Counted from the first letter of the stretch, positions 33,893-42,528 are shown. The stretch: 64,000 nt of DNA from UBA6168 sp041163745 (GCA_041163745.1 JBEAQU010000023.1:1-64000), one strand, 5' to 3'. Numbers and translations are program-made. Notes: generated from the sequence alone by a model not told the origin.

Positions 33893-34552
33893 ATGGGGAT
33901 AATCAGCCAGACGGGTGCCTTGGTCCGGAAAGAGTTCCGGCTGGAGTGGCGGCAGCGGTATGCCTTGGGTGGCATCCTGCTCTATGTGTTGTCCACCGTA
34001 TTCATCGTCTACGTTGCGGTGCAACGGGTGACTCCGCAGCTTTGGAACGTCCTGTATTGGGTCATCCTGCTGTTTGCCGCTGTGAATGCGGTGGTCAAGA
34101 GTTTCGTACAGGAAAGCGGAGCCCGCCAGCTATATTTCTACCAATTGGCACATCCGGTGGCGGTCTTGTTGTCCAAGATTTTGTACAACTGCTGCCTGTT
34201 GCTGGCCCTGGGCGGCCTGACCTTCGCGGCCATGGTGTTCGTGGCCGGCAACCCGGTCCGCGAAGCCGGCAGCTTCTGTCTGGCGCTGGTGCTGGGAAGC
34301 ACCGGGCTGTCCATCGCGCTGACCTTCGTGTCCGCCATTGCTGCGAAGGCGGACAACAGCAGTACCCTGCTGGCCATCCTGAGTTTTCCGGCCATCCTGC
34401 CGATGCTGTTGGTGCTGGTGAACCTCAGCGCCCATGCCGTCGGTCTGTTGGGCGGATCCATGGCTGGCAAGGACATACTCCTGCTCCTTTCCGTGGACAT
34501 GATCCTGATGGCCATGTCCTTGCTGCTGTTTCCGTTCCTGTGGCGGGACTGA
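33893..34552 (+). CDS. ccmB: heme exporter protein CcmB
   Basis: This is a 219-aa integral membrane protein with about six hydrophobic segments (e.g. GGILLYVLSTVFIVYVAVQR, VLYWVILLFAAVNAVVKSFV, PAILPMLLVLVNLSAHAVGL). It begins MGIISQTGALVRKEFRLEWR and contains FVQESGARQLYFYQLAHPVA, a CcmB-like block. CcmB is the membrane part of the CcmAB(C) ABC-type complex in system I cytochrome c maturation. The ATG at 33893 is 1 bp past the kynU stop; the frame also extends back into kynU. No ccmA is present in the window. Confidence 0.85.
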   Translation: MGIISQTGALVRKEFRLEWRQRYALGGILLYVLSTVFIVYVAVQRVTPQLWNVLYWVILLFAAVNAVVKSFVQESGARQLYFYQLAHPVAVLLSKILYNCCLLLALGGLTFAAMVFVAGNPVREAGSFCLALVLGSTGLSIALTFVSAIAAKADNSSTLLAILSFPAILPMLLVLVNLSAHAVGLLGGSMAGKDILLLLSVDMILMAMSLLLFPFLWRD

Positions 34553-34633
34553 GGCGGCGGGAGCACGAACAGGTAACCGGACCAATCGATTGTATTGGCA
34601 GCCGTAGGACCGCATGTGAAATCGAATGACCAT

Positions 34634-35689
34634 ATGAGACAACAAGGATGGAAGATACTGGGCGTGCTGATTGTCTGCTACACTTTTGTGGCGGGATTGC
34701 TCATTCCGTTGAAGCCGGGGGTTTTCCGGTTGGAGCCGTCCGTCGTGCAGGCTGGGGACACGGTGGATTTGCAGTTGGAGGGGTACAACACCCATTTTCT
34801 GTCGGAGGGCTTGTCGGCCTGGCTCGTGCGGCGCGATGGGCGCCTGCTGGAGCCCTTGCGCATGTCGGCCGAGCGCGAGGATCTGCTGCGGCTGCGGTTT
34901 CGGGTTCCTCCGGCCGAGGCAGGCGCCCCGGTCCTGGACACCTTGCAGCTGGTGCTGGACAATCCGGTCGACGGTCATTTCCAAACCGTGCTGTTCCTGC
35001 GGCAGGGGGACGCGATGTCGGGCGGGGCGGCCGGGCCGGGTTGGCTGGACCGGTCGGTCGAGCTACATACGGCCGCCGGCCGGTCGTTTCCCTTCCTGAA
35101 CACGGTATATGAAAGCATTCGCAACCTGTATTTCCATGTTCCCATGTGGTTCGCCATGTTCCTGCTGGCCATTGTGGCGGCCGTGCGCAGCGTGCAGTAT
35201 CTGAACAGCCGGGACATCCGGCGCGACCAACATGCACAGTCGTTGGCAGGGATCGTCATGCTGTTCGGCGGGATGGGCCTGGTGACCGGCGCGATCTGGG
35301 CGCGGAACACCTGGGGGGATTACTGGAGCAACGACCCGAAGCAAGTCTACACGGCGGTCGGGCTGCTGATCTACGGCGCCTATTTTGTATTGCGCGGATC
35401 TTTTGAGGATCCGGAAAAACGGGCCCGGCTGGCGGCGGTCTACAATGTATTCGCGTTTTCCACCCTGGTGCCTCTGCTGTACATTCTGCCCAAGCTTTCC
35501 GCCGATTCCAATCACCCGGGTACGGGCAGCAACATTGCTTTCGGCAGCCAGGACCTCGACAATTCCATGCGGATGGTATTCTATCCCGCCATCCTGGGCT
35601 GGACCCTGATCGGCCTTTGGATGGCCCAGCTGCTGTACCGGTTCCAGGTGATCCGCCACCGGTTGGCCGCCCCGCCGATGCCCCGATAG
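34634..35689 (+). CDS. ccmC: cytochrome c assembly protein CcmC-like, with periplasmic insertion
   Basis: This is a 351-aa membrane protein. TM1 is at about 7-26, a ~140-residue soluble region follows (27-165, with LRFRVPPAEAGAPVLD and LDTLQLVLDNPVDG-like strands), then five further TM segments. The heme-handling features are FHVPMWFAM (first His), the tryptophan-rich WARNTWGDYWSNDPKQ, and SNHPG (second His). CcmC loads heme onto CcmE. E. coli CcmC is ~245 aa, so the first periplasmic loop is greatly enlarged here. Two earlier in-frame starts exist; 34634 was chosen because it begins directly before TM1. Confidence 0.85.
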   Translation: MRQQGWKILGVLIVCYTFVAGLLIPLKPGVFRLEPSVVQAGDTVDLQLEGYNTHFLSEGLSAWLVRRDGRLLEPLRMSAEREDLLRLRFRVPPAEAGAPVLDTLQLVLDNPVDGHFQTVLFLRQGDAMSGGAAGPGWLDRSVELHTAAGRSFPFLNTVYESIRNLYFHVPMWFAMFLLAIVAAVRSVQYLNSRDIRRDQHAQSLAGIVMLFGGMGLVTGAIWARNTWGDYWSNDPKQVYTAVGLLIYGAYFVLRGSFEDPEKRARLAAVYNVFAFSTLVPLLYILPKLSADSNHPGTGSNIAFGSQDLDNSMRMVFYPAILGWTLIGLWMAQLLYRFQVIRHRLAAPPMPR

Positions 35690-35740
35690 TCCGACTTCTG
35701 CCACGCTGCCACCAGCAGCAAAAAAACCGCTTCGGCGAAG

Positions 35741-35771
35741 TTTGATTACAATCAAAAAACCTCGACTTTTG
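35741..35771 (+). promoter_or_regulatory. putative promoter of the ccmD-like/gdhA unit
   Basis: TTTG (35741-35744), a 19-bp spacer and GACTTTTG (35764-35771) match the consensus at all but one base of the -7 element. It lies 41 bp before the small ORF's start codon. Confidence 0.5.
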
Positions 35772-35811
35772 CCCGCTAAACAGGTACATACAGAAAAGAC
35801 CCGCCACCGCC

Positions 35812-36030
35812 ATGCAAATCCTCGGCAGCCTCCTCGTCCTCACCTTCCTGATCATGTCCACCGGTTCCCTTTCCGCCCAGCCGACGGAGGTCCTTCCTTA
35901 CCTCGACAAAGGCAAGATGTGGGTGGTGCTGGCGGTCATCGCCGCCATTTTTGCCGGACTGGTGTCCTTTTTGTTCTACCTGGATAGAAAGCTGACCAAA
36001 TTGGAGAACCAAATTAAAAATCATGAGTAA
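35812..36030 (+). CDS. CcmD-like small membrane protein
   Basis: This is a 72-aa protein with an N-terminal signal-like segment (MQILGSLLVLTFLIMSTGSL, ending SAQ), then one transmembrane helix (WVVLAVIAAIFAGLVSFLFY) and a basic cytoplasmic tail LDRKLTKLENQIKNHE. Size, topology and position after ccmC fit the CcmD family, which stabilises the CcmABC complex. Its stop codon overlaps the gdhA start by 8 bp (ATGAGTAA), so the two are translationally linked. Confidence 0.75.
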   Translation: MQILGSLLVLTFLIMSTGSLSAQPTEVLPYLDKGKMWVVLAVIAAIFAGLVSFLFYLDRKLTKLENQIKNHE

Positions 36031-37465
36031 TGTCCCGCAGAAACTGACCTTTTACCAAAGTGTCCAGAACTATTTCGAAAAAGCGGCCCCTCATACCGGC
36101 CTGGATACCGGCCTGCTGGACCAGATCCGGGTCTGCAACGCCGTGTATGCCATCCAGTTTCCGGTGGAGGTGCGCAACAAGGAAACCGGCAAGCTGGAAG
36201 TGAAGGTCATCGAGGCCTATCGTGTGCAGCACAGCCACCACCGGCTGCCGACCAAAGGAGGTATCCGTTACAGCAATCATGTCAATCAGGAGGAAGTGAT
36301 GGCGTTGGCCACGCTGATGTCCTACAAGTGTGCCATCGTGCACGTCCCTTTCGGCGGGGCGAAGGGCGGTGTCAAGATCAATCCATGGGATTATGATGAG
36401 GAGACCCTCGAGAAAATCACCCGACGCTACACCTACGAACTGGTCCGCCGCAATTTCATCGGCCCCTCCATCGACGTGCCGGCACCGGATTACGGTACCG
36501 GCCAGCGGGAGATGGCCTGGATCTACGACACCTACCGCACCCTTCGGGAAAACGAACTGGATGCGGCGGGATGTGTGACCGGCAAGCCGGTCAACCAGTT
36601 CGGTATCCGCGGACGGACGGAGGCGACCGGCCGCGGCGTCTTCTACGGCCTGCGCGAAGCCTGTTCCCATGTGTCGGATATGGAGAGGCTGGGGCTGGCA
36701 CCCGGTATCGCCGGCAAACGCATGGTCATTCAGGGCTTCGGGAATGTGGGGAATTATTCCGCCATGGTCTCCCAGGAGGAGGGGGACGCCATCATCATCG
36801 CGGTCGGGGAGGCGGACGGCTTCATACACAACGAAAAGGGAATCGACATCCGTACCCTCATCCGCGTAAAGGAGGAAACCGGCTCCATCATGCATTATGT
36901 TGATGCCAAGAAATATTCCCGGGAAGACCGGGAAAAGGTCCTGGAACTGGATTGTGACATCCTGGTGCCGGCCGCACTGGAAGAGGTGATCCATATCGGG
37001 AACGCCGACCGCATCAAAGCCAAGATCATTGCCGAGGCCGCCAACGGTCCTGTCACTTCCCCTGCAGAGGAAATCCTCCTGTCAAAAGGCAAACTCATCA
37101 TCCCGGATGTTTACCTCAATGCCGGCGGGGTGACCGTCTCCTACTTCGAATGGCTCAAGAATCTCTCCCATATGCGCTTCGGGCGGATGGACAAACGCTA
37201 TCGGCAGCAAGGCCGGGAGGATATGGTCGCCATGATCGAGGAAATGACCGGTCGAAGGGCACCGACGGACCTGGTGCACCGGTTCGTAAAAGGTGCCGAC
37301 GAGGTCGACCTGGTCCGTTCCGGCTTGGAGGAGACCATGATAAACTCCTACAACTTCACCCGGGACATCCAGCTCCGTAAAGGGGTGGACATGCGGACGG
37401 CCGCCTTCGTCAATGCCATTCAGCTGATCGGACAGGATTACCAGTCCATGGGTATCTTCCCCTGA
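36023..37465 (+). CDS. gdhA: glutamate dehydrogenase (Glu/Leu/Phe/Val dehydrogenase family)
   Basis: This is a 480-aa cytoplasmic oxidoreductase interconverting glutamate and 2-oxoglutarate plus ammonia. The substrate block KGGIRYSNHVNQEEVMALAT is followed by the catalytic-lysine motif VPFGGAKGGVKINPW. PAPDYGTGQREMAWIYDTY and the Rossmann motif VIQGFGNVGNYSA are also present. Length is slightly above the ~420-450 of most members. NAD versus NADP use cannot be settled by eye. It is co-transcribed with the ccmD-like ORF and followed by a good terminator. Confidence 0.92.
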   Translation: MSNVPQKLTFYQSVQNYFEKAAPHTGLDTGLLDQIRVCNAVYAIQFPVEVRNKETGKLEVKVIEAYRVQHSHHRLPTKGGIRYSNHVNQEEVMALATLMSYKCAIVHVPFGGAKGGVKINPWDYDEETLEKITRRYTYELVRRNFIGPSIDVPAPDYGTGQREMAWIYDTYRTLRENELDAAGCVTGKPVNQFGIRGRTEATGRGVFYGLREACSHVSDMERLGLAPGIAGKRMVIQGFGNVGNYSAMVSQEEGDAIIIAVGEADGFIHNEKGIDIRTLIRVKEETGSIMHYVDAKKYSREDREKVLELDCDILVPAALEEVIHIGNADRIKAKIIAEAANGPVTSPAEEILLSKGKLIIPDVYLNAGGVTVSYFEWLKNLSHMRFGRMDKRYRQQGREDMVAMIEEMTGRRAPTDLVHRFVKGADEVDLVRSGLEETMINSYNFTRDIQLRKGVDMRTAAFVNAIQLIGQDYQSMGIFP

Positions 37466-37589
37466 TTCGGATGAACCGCACACTCGATGTCACCGCCGGT
37501 GGCATCGGGTGTGCACGGGCTCCCGTGTCCAAAAATAAAGGCGAAACCCTGATGTCGAAAGCACACCGAACCATCTTTCCAAGGTTGTG

Positions 37590-37616
37590 ATTCGGGCGTT
37601 TCCCGAATGGTTTTTT
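37590..37616 (+). terminator. rho-independent terminator of gdhA
   Basis: Stem ATTCGGG (37590-37596) / CCCGAAT (37602-37608), loop of 5 nt, then GG and six T's (37611-37616). Confidence 0.8.
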
Positions 37617-37742
37617 CGGCGGTATCCGGCTTTCGCTTCCGGCTGTTCGTGCATCGCTTCTCGGTGCAGGTTTCCGATCTGCGTTTCAATTCGCAGTGCG
37701 AACGAAGGGTATTTCTTTCTCCTTCAAATTGTTGGTATGAAG

Positions 37743-38109
37743 GGGCGTAAACCAAACCGTCGTATCACAAATCCACAGCAGACCCGCCCTCCCCGCGCAG
37801 CAGATCCCCTCCCGCTCTTCCACACCCGTGCCCAGCGCCGCGTGCCCCTCTCCGCGAAGCGGGGAGCAAAATTCCAGTAATAAAAAAGCGCAGCACTTTC
37901 TAACATCTTCCCAATCCAATAATTACAAAAGAAAAAAAATCCCTGTAATTAGCCTAATTCTCTAAAATTCGCGTACCAGCATCCCCGCGAAGCGGGGAAC
38001 AAGAACCTCCCTGGCACACCCAATCCGCCATACCATCATATCCCTTCGGCCGCGACATCGCAGGTCACCCCCCCTCCTCCAAGCGAAACCGACAATTTGA
38101 TTTGCACCC
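37743..38109 (+). mobile_element. MITE-like repeat, copy 7
   Basis: A 367-bp copy in the reference orientation. The left end is GGGCGTAAACCAAACCGTCG; the right end CCGACAATTTGATTTGCACC carries the GCACCC variant shared with copy 8. Both internal hairpins (CTCTCCGCGAAGCGGGGAG and ATCCCCGCGAAGCGGGGA) and the AT-rich middle are conserved. It lies between convergent genes. A further end-like piece (TTTTGAATTGCACCC, 38146-38160) follows. The rest of the gap to 38314 holds nothing recognisable. Confidence 0.78.
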
Positions 38110-38314
38110 TTCGAAACCTGCTGAAAAATGCTGCTTGATGCGACATTTTGAATTGCACCCCCTTATTACCCAAAATCAACGGCTTCCCGCTTCGCAGGAA
38201 TATGGCGATCCCGCTTATTAACAGAAAAAAATAAGTTTTCCGTCAAATGCACGCCTGCCTCATCCCGGAGACAGCTTCGGCATGCTTTCGCCCTACGGCT
38301 CACCGGCCGCTCCG

Positions 38315-39643
38315 CTATTTGTACTTCCGGACGGTATAGCCGAAACGCTTGGTGATCTCGACCCCCGCCTTTTCCAGGAATCGGGTGGGCAGTTCCCCCC
38401 CCGCGAAAATATACACCAGGTCGTTCGGAATCACTTCCGTCTCCCCACTTTCGGAATAACGCAACAGTACCTGCTCTGGTTCTATCCCTATCAGATTGGA
38501 CTGCCAACGGAGGTCGACCTTCCCTTCCTGCACGGCCTGGTCCATCTTCTCCCTGTTCTTGGGCTTCACCCTCGCAAAAGCGTCCCCCCGATAACTCAGT
38601 ATGACTTCGTTCTGCTCCGCCAAGGACATCGCCGCCTCAATGGCGGAATCCCCCCCACCCACCACCATCACCCGCTTCCCCGATATCTGCTCAGGCTCCA
38701 GCAACTTGTACGCAACCTTCTCCGACACCTCACCGGGAATACCGAGTTTCCGAGGACTTCCTCTCCGGCCGATGGCCAGCAGCACATGCTTTGTCCGAAA
38801 AGTCTCCCCCCCGGCCGTCCCGACATCGAATATGTCACCCCGCAGCGTTACCGTTTCCACCTTGGTATGCTCCCGTATGCGAATGTCGTTCCTGCGGAGG
38901 GCCTCATTCCAGATTTCCAGCAACTCGCCCTTGCTCGTATCGTACAGTTTCACTTTTCCGTAAAGCGGCAGGTTCATGGGCGCCGTCATGACGATTTTCG
39001 ATCGGGGAAAGTTGTAGACCGTTCCGCCAAGCGAATCCTGCTCGAGCGTCTCGAATGTCAGACCCAGCCTCCGCGCGGTCAGCGACGCCGAAATACCGGC
39101 CGGCCCGGCTCCGATGATCAACAGGTCCAGCGTCTCCCCCCCACGCCGGGTCAAACCCGCTGCAATCGACTGCACCGCCGCCTCCCCCTGCTCCACACTG
39201 TTCTTGATCAATCCCATTCCACCCAATTCTCCCGCAATGTAGATGCCCTGCACATTGGTCTCGTATCGCTCACTTACATGCGGCAGATCCACCCCCCGTT
39301 TATCCGTACCAATGACCAACGAGATCGCTTCCACCGGACAGGCATGGAAACAGGCCCCATGTCCCACACATTCCGCAGCATTGACCAGCGTCGCCCGCCC
39401 GTTCACAATTCCGATGATGTCCTTCTCCGGACAGGCTTCCACACAGGCTCCACTCTTGATGCAGGTGTTGAGGTCTATCCGGGGATGCAAGGAGACCGGC
39501 TCGAACAATCCCTCGCTCCTCGCTTTCTCTATCTTTTGCACCACGATGCGCGACGCCCGCCGCTGCTTCCGCAGATAGATGTACACCACGAGGAAACACA
39601 ACAGAAATACCGCCCCATATATGATGATTTGCTCAACTATCAT
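38315..39643 (-). CDS. membrane-anchored FAD oxidoreductase with two ferredoxin-like iron-sulfur motifs
   Basis: This 442-aa protein has an N-terminal TM helix (~5-24), a two-motif ferredoxin-like region (~54-112), and a thioredoxin-reductase-like FAD/NAD(P) module (FAD motif LLIIGAGPAGISAS ~174-187; NAD(P) motif VMVVGGGDSAIEA). Both cluster motifs lack the second cysteine. The first reads C61-IKS-GA-C67-VEA-C71-P with Ser64 there; the second reads C92-VGH-GA-C98-FHA-C102-P with His95. Between ferredoxin and FAD parts sits NVQGIYIAGELGGMGLIKNS, which resembles the C-terminal FAD-closing motif of this superfamily and hints at a permuted arrangement. With the cytochrome b-like gene 46 bp upstream it probably forms a membrane electron-transfer pair; donor and acceptor are unknown. 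Confidence 0.8.
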   Translation of the reverse strand: MIVEQIIIYGAVFLLCFLVVYIYLRKQRRASRIVVQKIEKARSEGLFEPVSLHPRIDLNTCIKSGACVEACPEKDIIGIVNGRATLVNAAECVGHGACFHACPVEAISLVIGTDKRGVDLPHVSERYETNVQGIYIAGELGGMGLIKNSVEQGEAAVQSIAAGLTRRGGETLDLLIIGAGPAGISASLTARRLGLTFETLEQDSLGGTVYNFPRSKIVMTAPMNLPLYGKVKLYDTSKGELLEIWNEALRRNDIRIREHTKVETVTLRGDIFDVGTAGGETFRTKHVLLAIGRRGSPRKLGIPGEVSEKVAYKLLEPEQISGKRVMVVGGGDSAIEAAMSLAEQNEVILSYRGDAFARVKPKNREKMDQAVQEGKVDLRWQSNLIGIEPEQVLLRYSESGETEVIPNDLVYIFAGGELPTRFLEKAGVEITKRFGYTVRKYK

Positions 39644-39689
39644 TCGATTCCGCTTTTGAAATTATCCCATCTCCCTGGCCTGCCATTTG

Positions 39690-40556
39690 TCAGAAGATCC
39701 AACGATAACCGAATGCCAAGGTCACCCCCACATGAATGACCATGATGACCAACATGATCAGTGCGAACGGCAGATGTGCCACATGCCAATACCGGAACAA
39801 TTCCTGCATGGTGTGCAGTCGCGCTATCCGACGGTTCAACCTGATTTCCCGCCGGACCAAACCAGCCAGTCCTCTCACTTCCTTCGCCGACAATCCGTTG
39901 TCCCGGAGGGATCGCCGAATGACCGACAACGTGCGCCGGTCTTCCATGTAATGCCGCCATAAATTCAATCTGACAACCCCTGCCTCCGCCGGAACCACTT
40001 CCGCCGCACGCACCACCATTTCGTAGGTCATGTCATCCAATCGGTATGCCCCCTTGATCAACGCCTCCAGGTCGGCCTTCATGGCTTTGACCTCCCCCAG
40101 ACTGAGCTCCCTCCCCTCTATCGTGCGGGGAATCTGCAGGTATATGAACCGGCCCGCCACCCCGCTCGCCACCACTGCCACCATGCTCCAGAAACTGACC
40201 GAGACAATGCCGCCGAACTTGAAAGCCGTATGGAACAGAATCAGCACAGGCCCCAACGTGCATAGGAAAATATGAAACTCCAGCCAATATTTCAAACGCC
40301 CCAATCGGGAAAGCCATCGGTAGCGCTTCTTGGCCATGTATCCGAATACACCGATGAGAATGAGCAAGGTGCCGACAATCCCCAACCCATGGCCGAATAT
40401 CCCACTGGGCTTGAACCAGTCATGGTCCGAATGGTAAAACCGCTCCTCCAACGGCGTACGGTAATATCCGCCTCCCTTCACCAACAGAAAAAGAAAGGTG
40501 GCGATGACGATCATGGCCAATGTGCCTACATACATGCGGTGTGCCGTCCTGGTCAT
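39690..40556 (-). CDS. cytochrome b-like multi-pass membrane protein
   Basis: This is a ~288-aa protein (ATG at 40556; 40586 is also possible). It has about five hydrophobic segments and a ~115-residue soluble loop (about 140-250). Candidate heme-ligand histidines lie inside membrane helices: GHGLGIVG, FHIFLCTLGPVLILFHTAFK and YWHVAHLPFALIMLVIMVIH. The pattern fits the cytochrome b561/ferric-reductase type of diheme membrane protein, though no exact family was recognised. It is directly upstream of the flavin/iron-sulfur gene on the same strand, so it is probably the quinone- or periplasm-facing partner. Confidence 0.65.
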   Translation of the reverse strand: MTRTAHRMYVGTLAMIVIATFLFLLVKGGGYYRTPLEERFYHSDHDWFKPSGIFGHGLGIVGTLLILIGVFGYMAKKRYRWLSRLGRLKYWLEFHIFLCTLGPVLILFHTAFKFGGIVSVSFWSMVAVVASGVAGRFIYLQIPRTIEGRELSLGEVKAMKADLEALIKGAYRLDDMTYEMVVRAAEVVPAEAGVVRLNLWRHYMEDRRTLSVIRRSLRDNGLSAKEVRGLAGLVRREIRLNRRIARLHTMQELFRYWHVAHLPFALIMLVIMVIHVGVTLAFGYRWIF

Positions 40557-40693
40557 ATTCCCTGCTTTTGTTTTCACACCTGACAATATTAATGGTTATT
40601 TTACTTCGCCAAAATAATTTCCGTCGTTTCCGATCCCATTTACGTCACCTTAACCTGATTTCCGGACGAATCCGGAATGTTAACCGCCTACTC

Positions 40694-42250
40694 ATGCCGC
40701 CCGTATCTTTTGTCCGCCTGCTTCCGCTCCTCCTCCTCCTGCCCGCCTGGCTGTCGGCACAGGAAACCTCCCGGGTTACCTTGCTCCACACCAATGACAT
40801 CGAAAGCACCTACGATCCCATCGATGCCTATTGGAACGACACCATCGACCAAATCGGGGGGATCGCTCACCTCGCCACCCTGATCCGACAGGTCCGCGAT
40901 ACGGCAGCCCTGACCTTCCTGCTTGATGCGGGGGATATCTTCACCGGCGCACTCTCCCAACATACGCAAGGCACGCTGCCGTTCGACATCTACAGCACCA
41001 TGGGCTATGATGTCATGACGCTCGGAAACCACGAATTCGAATATGGCTGGCAACGCCTGGCGGACGTCCGCAATCGGGCCCGATTCCCGGTCCTGTGCGC
41101 CAATATTTTCTATCAAGGGACCGACATTCCTTTCGCTCAACCTTATACCATCCTGGAAAAGAAGGGGTTCCGAATCGGCGTCGTCGGGGTCATGGGGATC
41201 GAAGCTTTCCGGAATACCATCAACCCCATCCATTCGGAAGGTCTCGAAGTCCGTGAACCGCTCGAAACCGCCCAGTTTTGGGTGGATCGTATCCGGCCTT
41301 CCGTTGACCTCGTGATCCTGCTGACCCACCAGAACAACAGCGCCCCCATGCAGACAGACAAGGAGGCGGACCCCGATGTCCAGCGGGGTTTTGACGAAGA
41401 CCGTGTCATGGCAGGCGCCATTCGCGGCGTCGATGTCATCTTCGGCGGCCACTCCGACCATGGCCTGTGGCAACCTTACCGCGACACCGACACAGGCACG
41501 CTGGTCGGCATCACTTTCGGACAAGGGAAATACCTCGGATTCCTGCAACTGGATATCGACCGCGCATCCGGACAGAAAAACTTGGCCGCCGCCCGCCTGA
41601 TACCGGTCGTTTCCAAGGAACTCACGCCCGATCCCGCCGTCGACAAACTGATCCGCCACTGCCGGGATTCGGCTCCCTCCATGACAAAACCTATAGGGGA
41701 ACTCACCCAGACCGCCTTCAGAAGGTATTATCGGGAATCCGGCCTCGGCAACCTGCTGGCGGATCTCCTCCGGTCCGCTACCGGCGCGGATGTCGCCGTC
41801 GTCAATGCCGGAAGCCTCCGCGCCGACCTGCCCCAAGGCACCGTCTCCGTTGAAAAACTCGTCAACGTCTATCCTTTTGTCGACAAGGCGGTCATGAAAT
41901 CCCTCTCTGGCACCGAACTCCTTTCCCTCCTGGAATACAGCTACCGCAAAACCTACGGCGTCGCCCAATTGTCCGGTATCACCACCGTCTATGACGACAG
42001 CCTGCCCCCCGGCCAACGCCTCCTCCGGACTTCCTTCCATGGAAAACCCATCGATCCGAATGCTTCCTATTCCGTCGTCTCCAGCAGCTTCCTGGCCAAC
42101 GGTGGCGACGGTTTCCTCCAACTCCGCCTCGCACCTGTCATTTGGCAAAGTGATAACCGCATGATCGACCTGCTCATCTCCGCCTTCGAACAGGCATCCC
42201 CGCTCACGCCCCCCGCACTGGACCGACAAATTAACTCCGCCTCCAACTAA
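40694..42250 (+). CDS. 5'-nucleotidase / 2',3'-cyclic phosphodiesterase family metallophosphatase
   Basis: This is a 518-aa exported enzyme. The ATG at 40694 gives a signal peptide ending LLPAWLSAQ; the open frame starts earlier. The N-terminal metallophosphatase domain has LLHTNDIESTYDP, LLDAGDIFTGAL, LGNHEFEYGW, LLTHQNN and IFGGHSDHGL, the metal-ligand set of the UshA-type family. The C-terminal substrate domain (~330-500) has ESGLGNLLADLLRSATGADV, VVNAGSLRADLPQG and SSFLANGGDGF. Such enzymes dephosphorylate extracellular nucleotides. The first motif has HTNDIEST where HxNDxHG is usual (H to E change), a notable deviation. It is probably periplasmic. Confidence 0.88.
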   Translation: MPPVSFVRLLPLLLLLPAWLSAQETSRVTLLHTNDIESTYDPIDAYWNDTIDQIGGIAHLATLIRQVRDTAALTFLLDAGDIFTGALSQHTQGTLPFDIYSTMGYDVMTLGNHEFEYGWQRLADVRNRARFPVLCANIFYQGTDIPFAQPYTILEKKGFRIGVVGVMGIEAFRNTINPIHSEGLEVREPLETAQFWVDRIRPSVDLVILLTHQNNSAPMQTDKEADPDVQRGFDEDRVMAGAIRGVDVIFGGHSDHGLWQPYRDTDTGTLVGITFGQGKYLGFLQLDIDRASGQKNLAAARLIPVVSKELTPDPAVDKLIRHCRDSAPSMTKPIGELTQTAFRRYYRESGLGNLLADLLRSATGADVAVVNAGSLRADLPQGTVSVEKLVNVYPFVDKAVMKSLSGTELLSLLEYSYRKTYGVAQLSGITTVYDDSLPPGQRLLRTSFHGKPIDPNASYSVVSSSFLANGGDGFLQLRLAPVIWQSDNRMIDLLISAFEQASPLTPPALDRQINSASN

Positions 42251-42322
42251 ATTGCCCGCGTCCCGGCCAAAAACCGAGATGGCAGGCTGTTCCAACCGCT
42301 TGCGATGCCTGACATTAGGAGG

Positions 42323-42424
42323 GGGTGCAAATCAAATTGTCGGTTCCGCATGGAGGAAAGGGTTGACCTGCGACATGGCATATCAACTCCAGTCAAAGCC
42401 GAACCGACAATTTGGTCTGCACCC
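42323..42424. mobile_element. short MITE-like repeat, copy 8 (fold-back form)
   Basis: This 102-bp element has terminal inverted repeats matching at 22 of 24 positions (GGGTGCAAATCAAATTGTCG at the left; CGACAATTTGGTCTGCACCC at the right). Both ends resemble the right end of copy 7, including GCACCC and a GGTTGACCTGCGACAT-like subterminal segment, so it looks like two right ends joined in inverted orientation. The internal hairpins and AT-rich middle are missing. It lies between the convergent nucleotidase and atpG genes. Confidence 0.75.
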
Positions 42425-42440
42425 GATATTATCGAGAAAG

Positions 42441-42478
42441 AAAAAAAACAAGGCCAGCGGAGAACACCCCGTTGGCCT
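42441..42478 (-). terminator. rho-independent terminator of the atp operon
   Basis: On the minus strand a 10-bp stem (plus-strand AGGCCAGCGG 42451-42460 and CCGTTGGCCT 42469-42478, one wobble pair) is followed by eight T's (plus-strand A's 42441-42448). It lies about 50 bp past the atpG stop. Confidence 0.8.
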
Positions 42479-42528
42479 CGTCACCCTGAAAGGAATCAGG
42501 TGCCTGGCGTAGCCGGACATCCGACGGA

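Noticed and set aside
42323..42424. The 42.3-kb palindrome as the atp operon terminator
   Set aside because: A better terminator with an eight-T tail lies at 42441-42478; the inverted ends instead match the repeat family.
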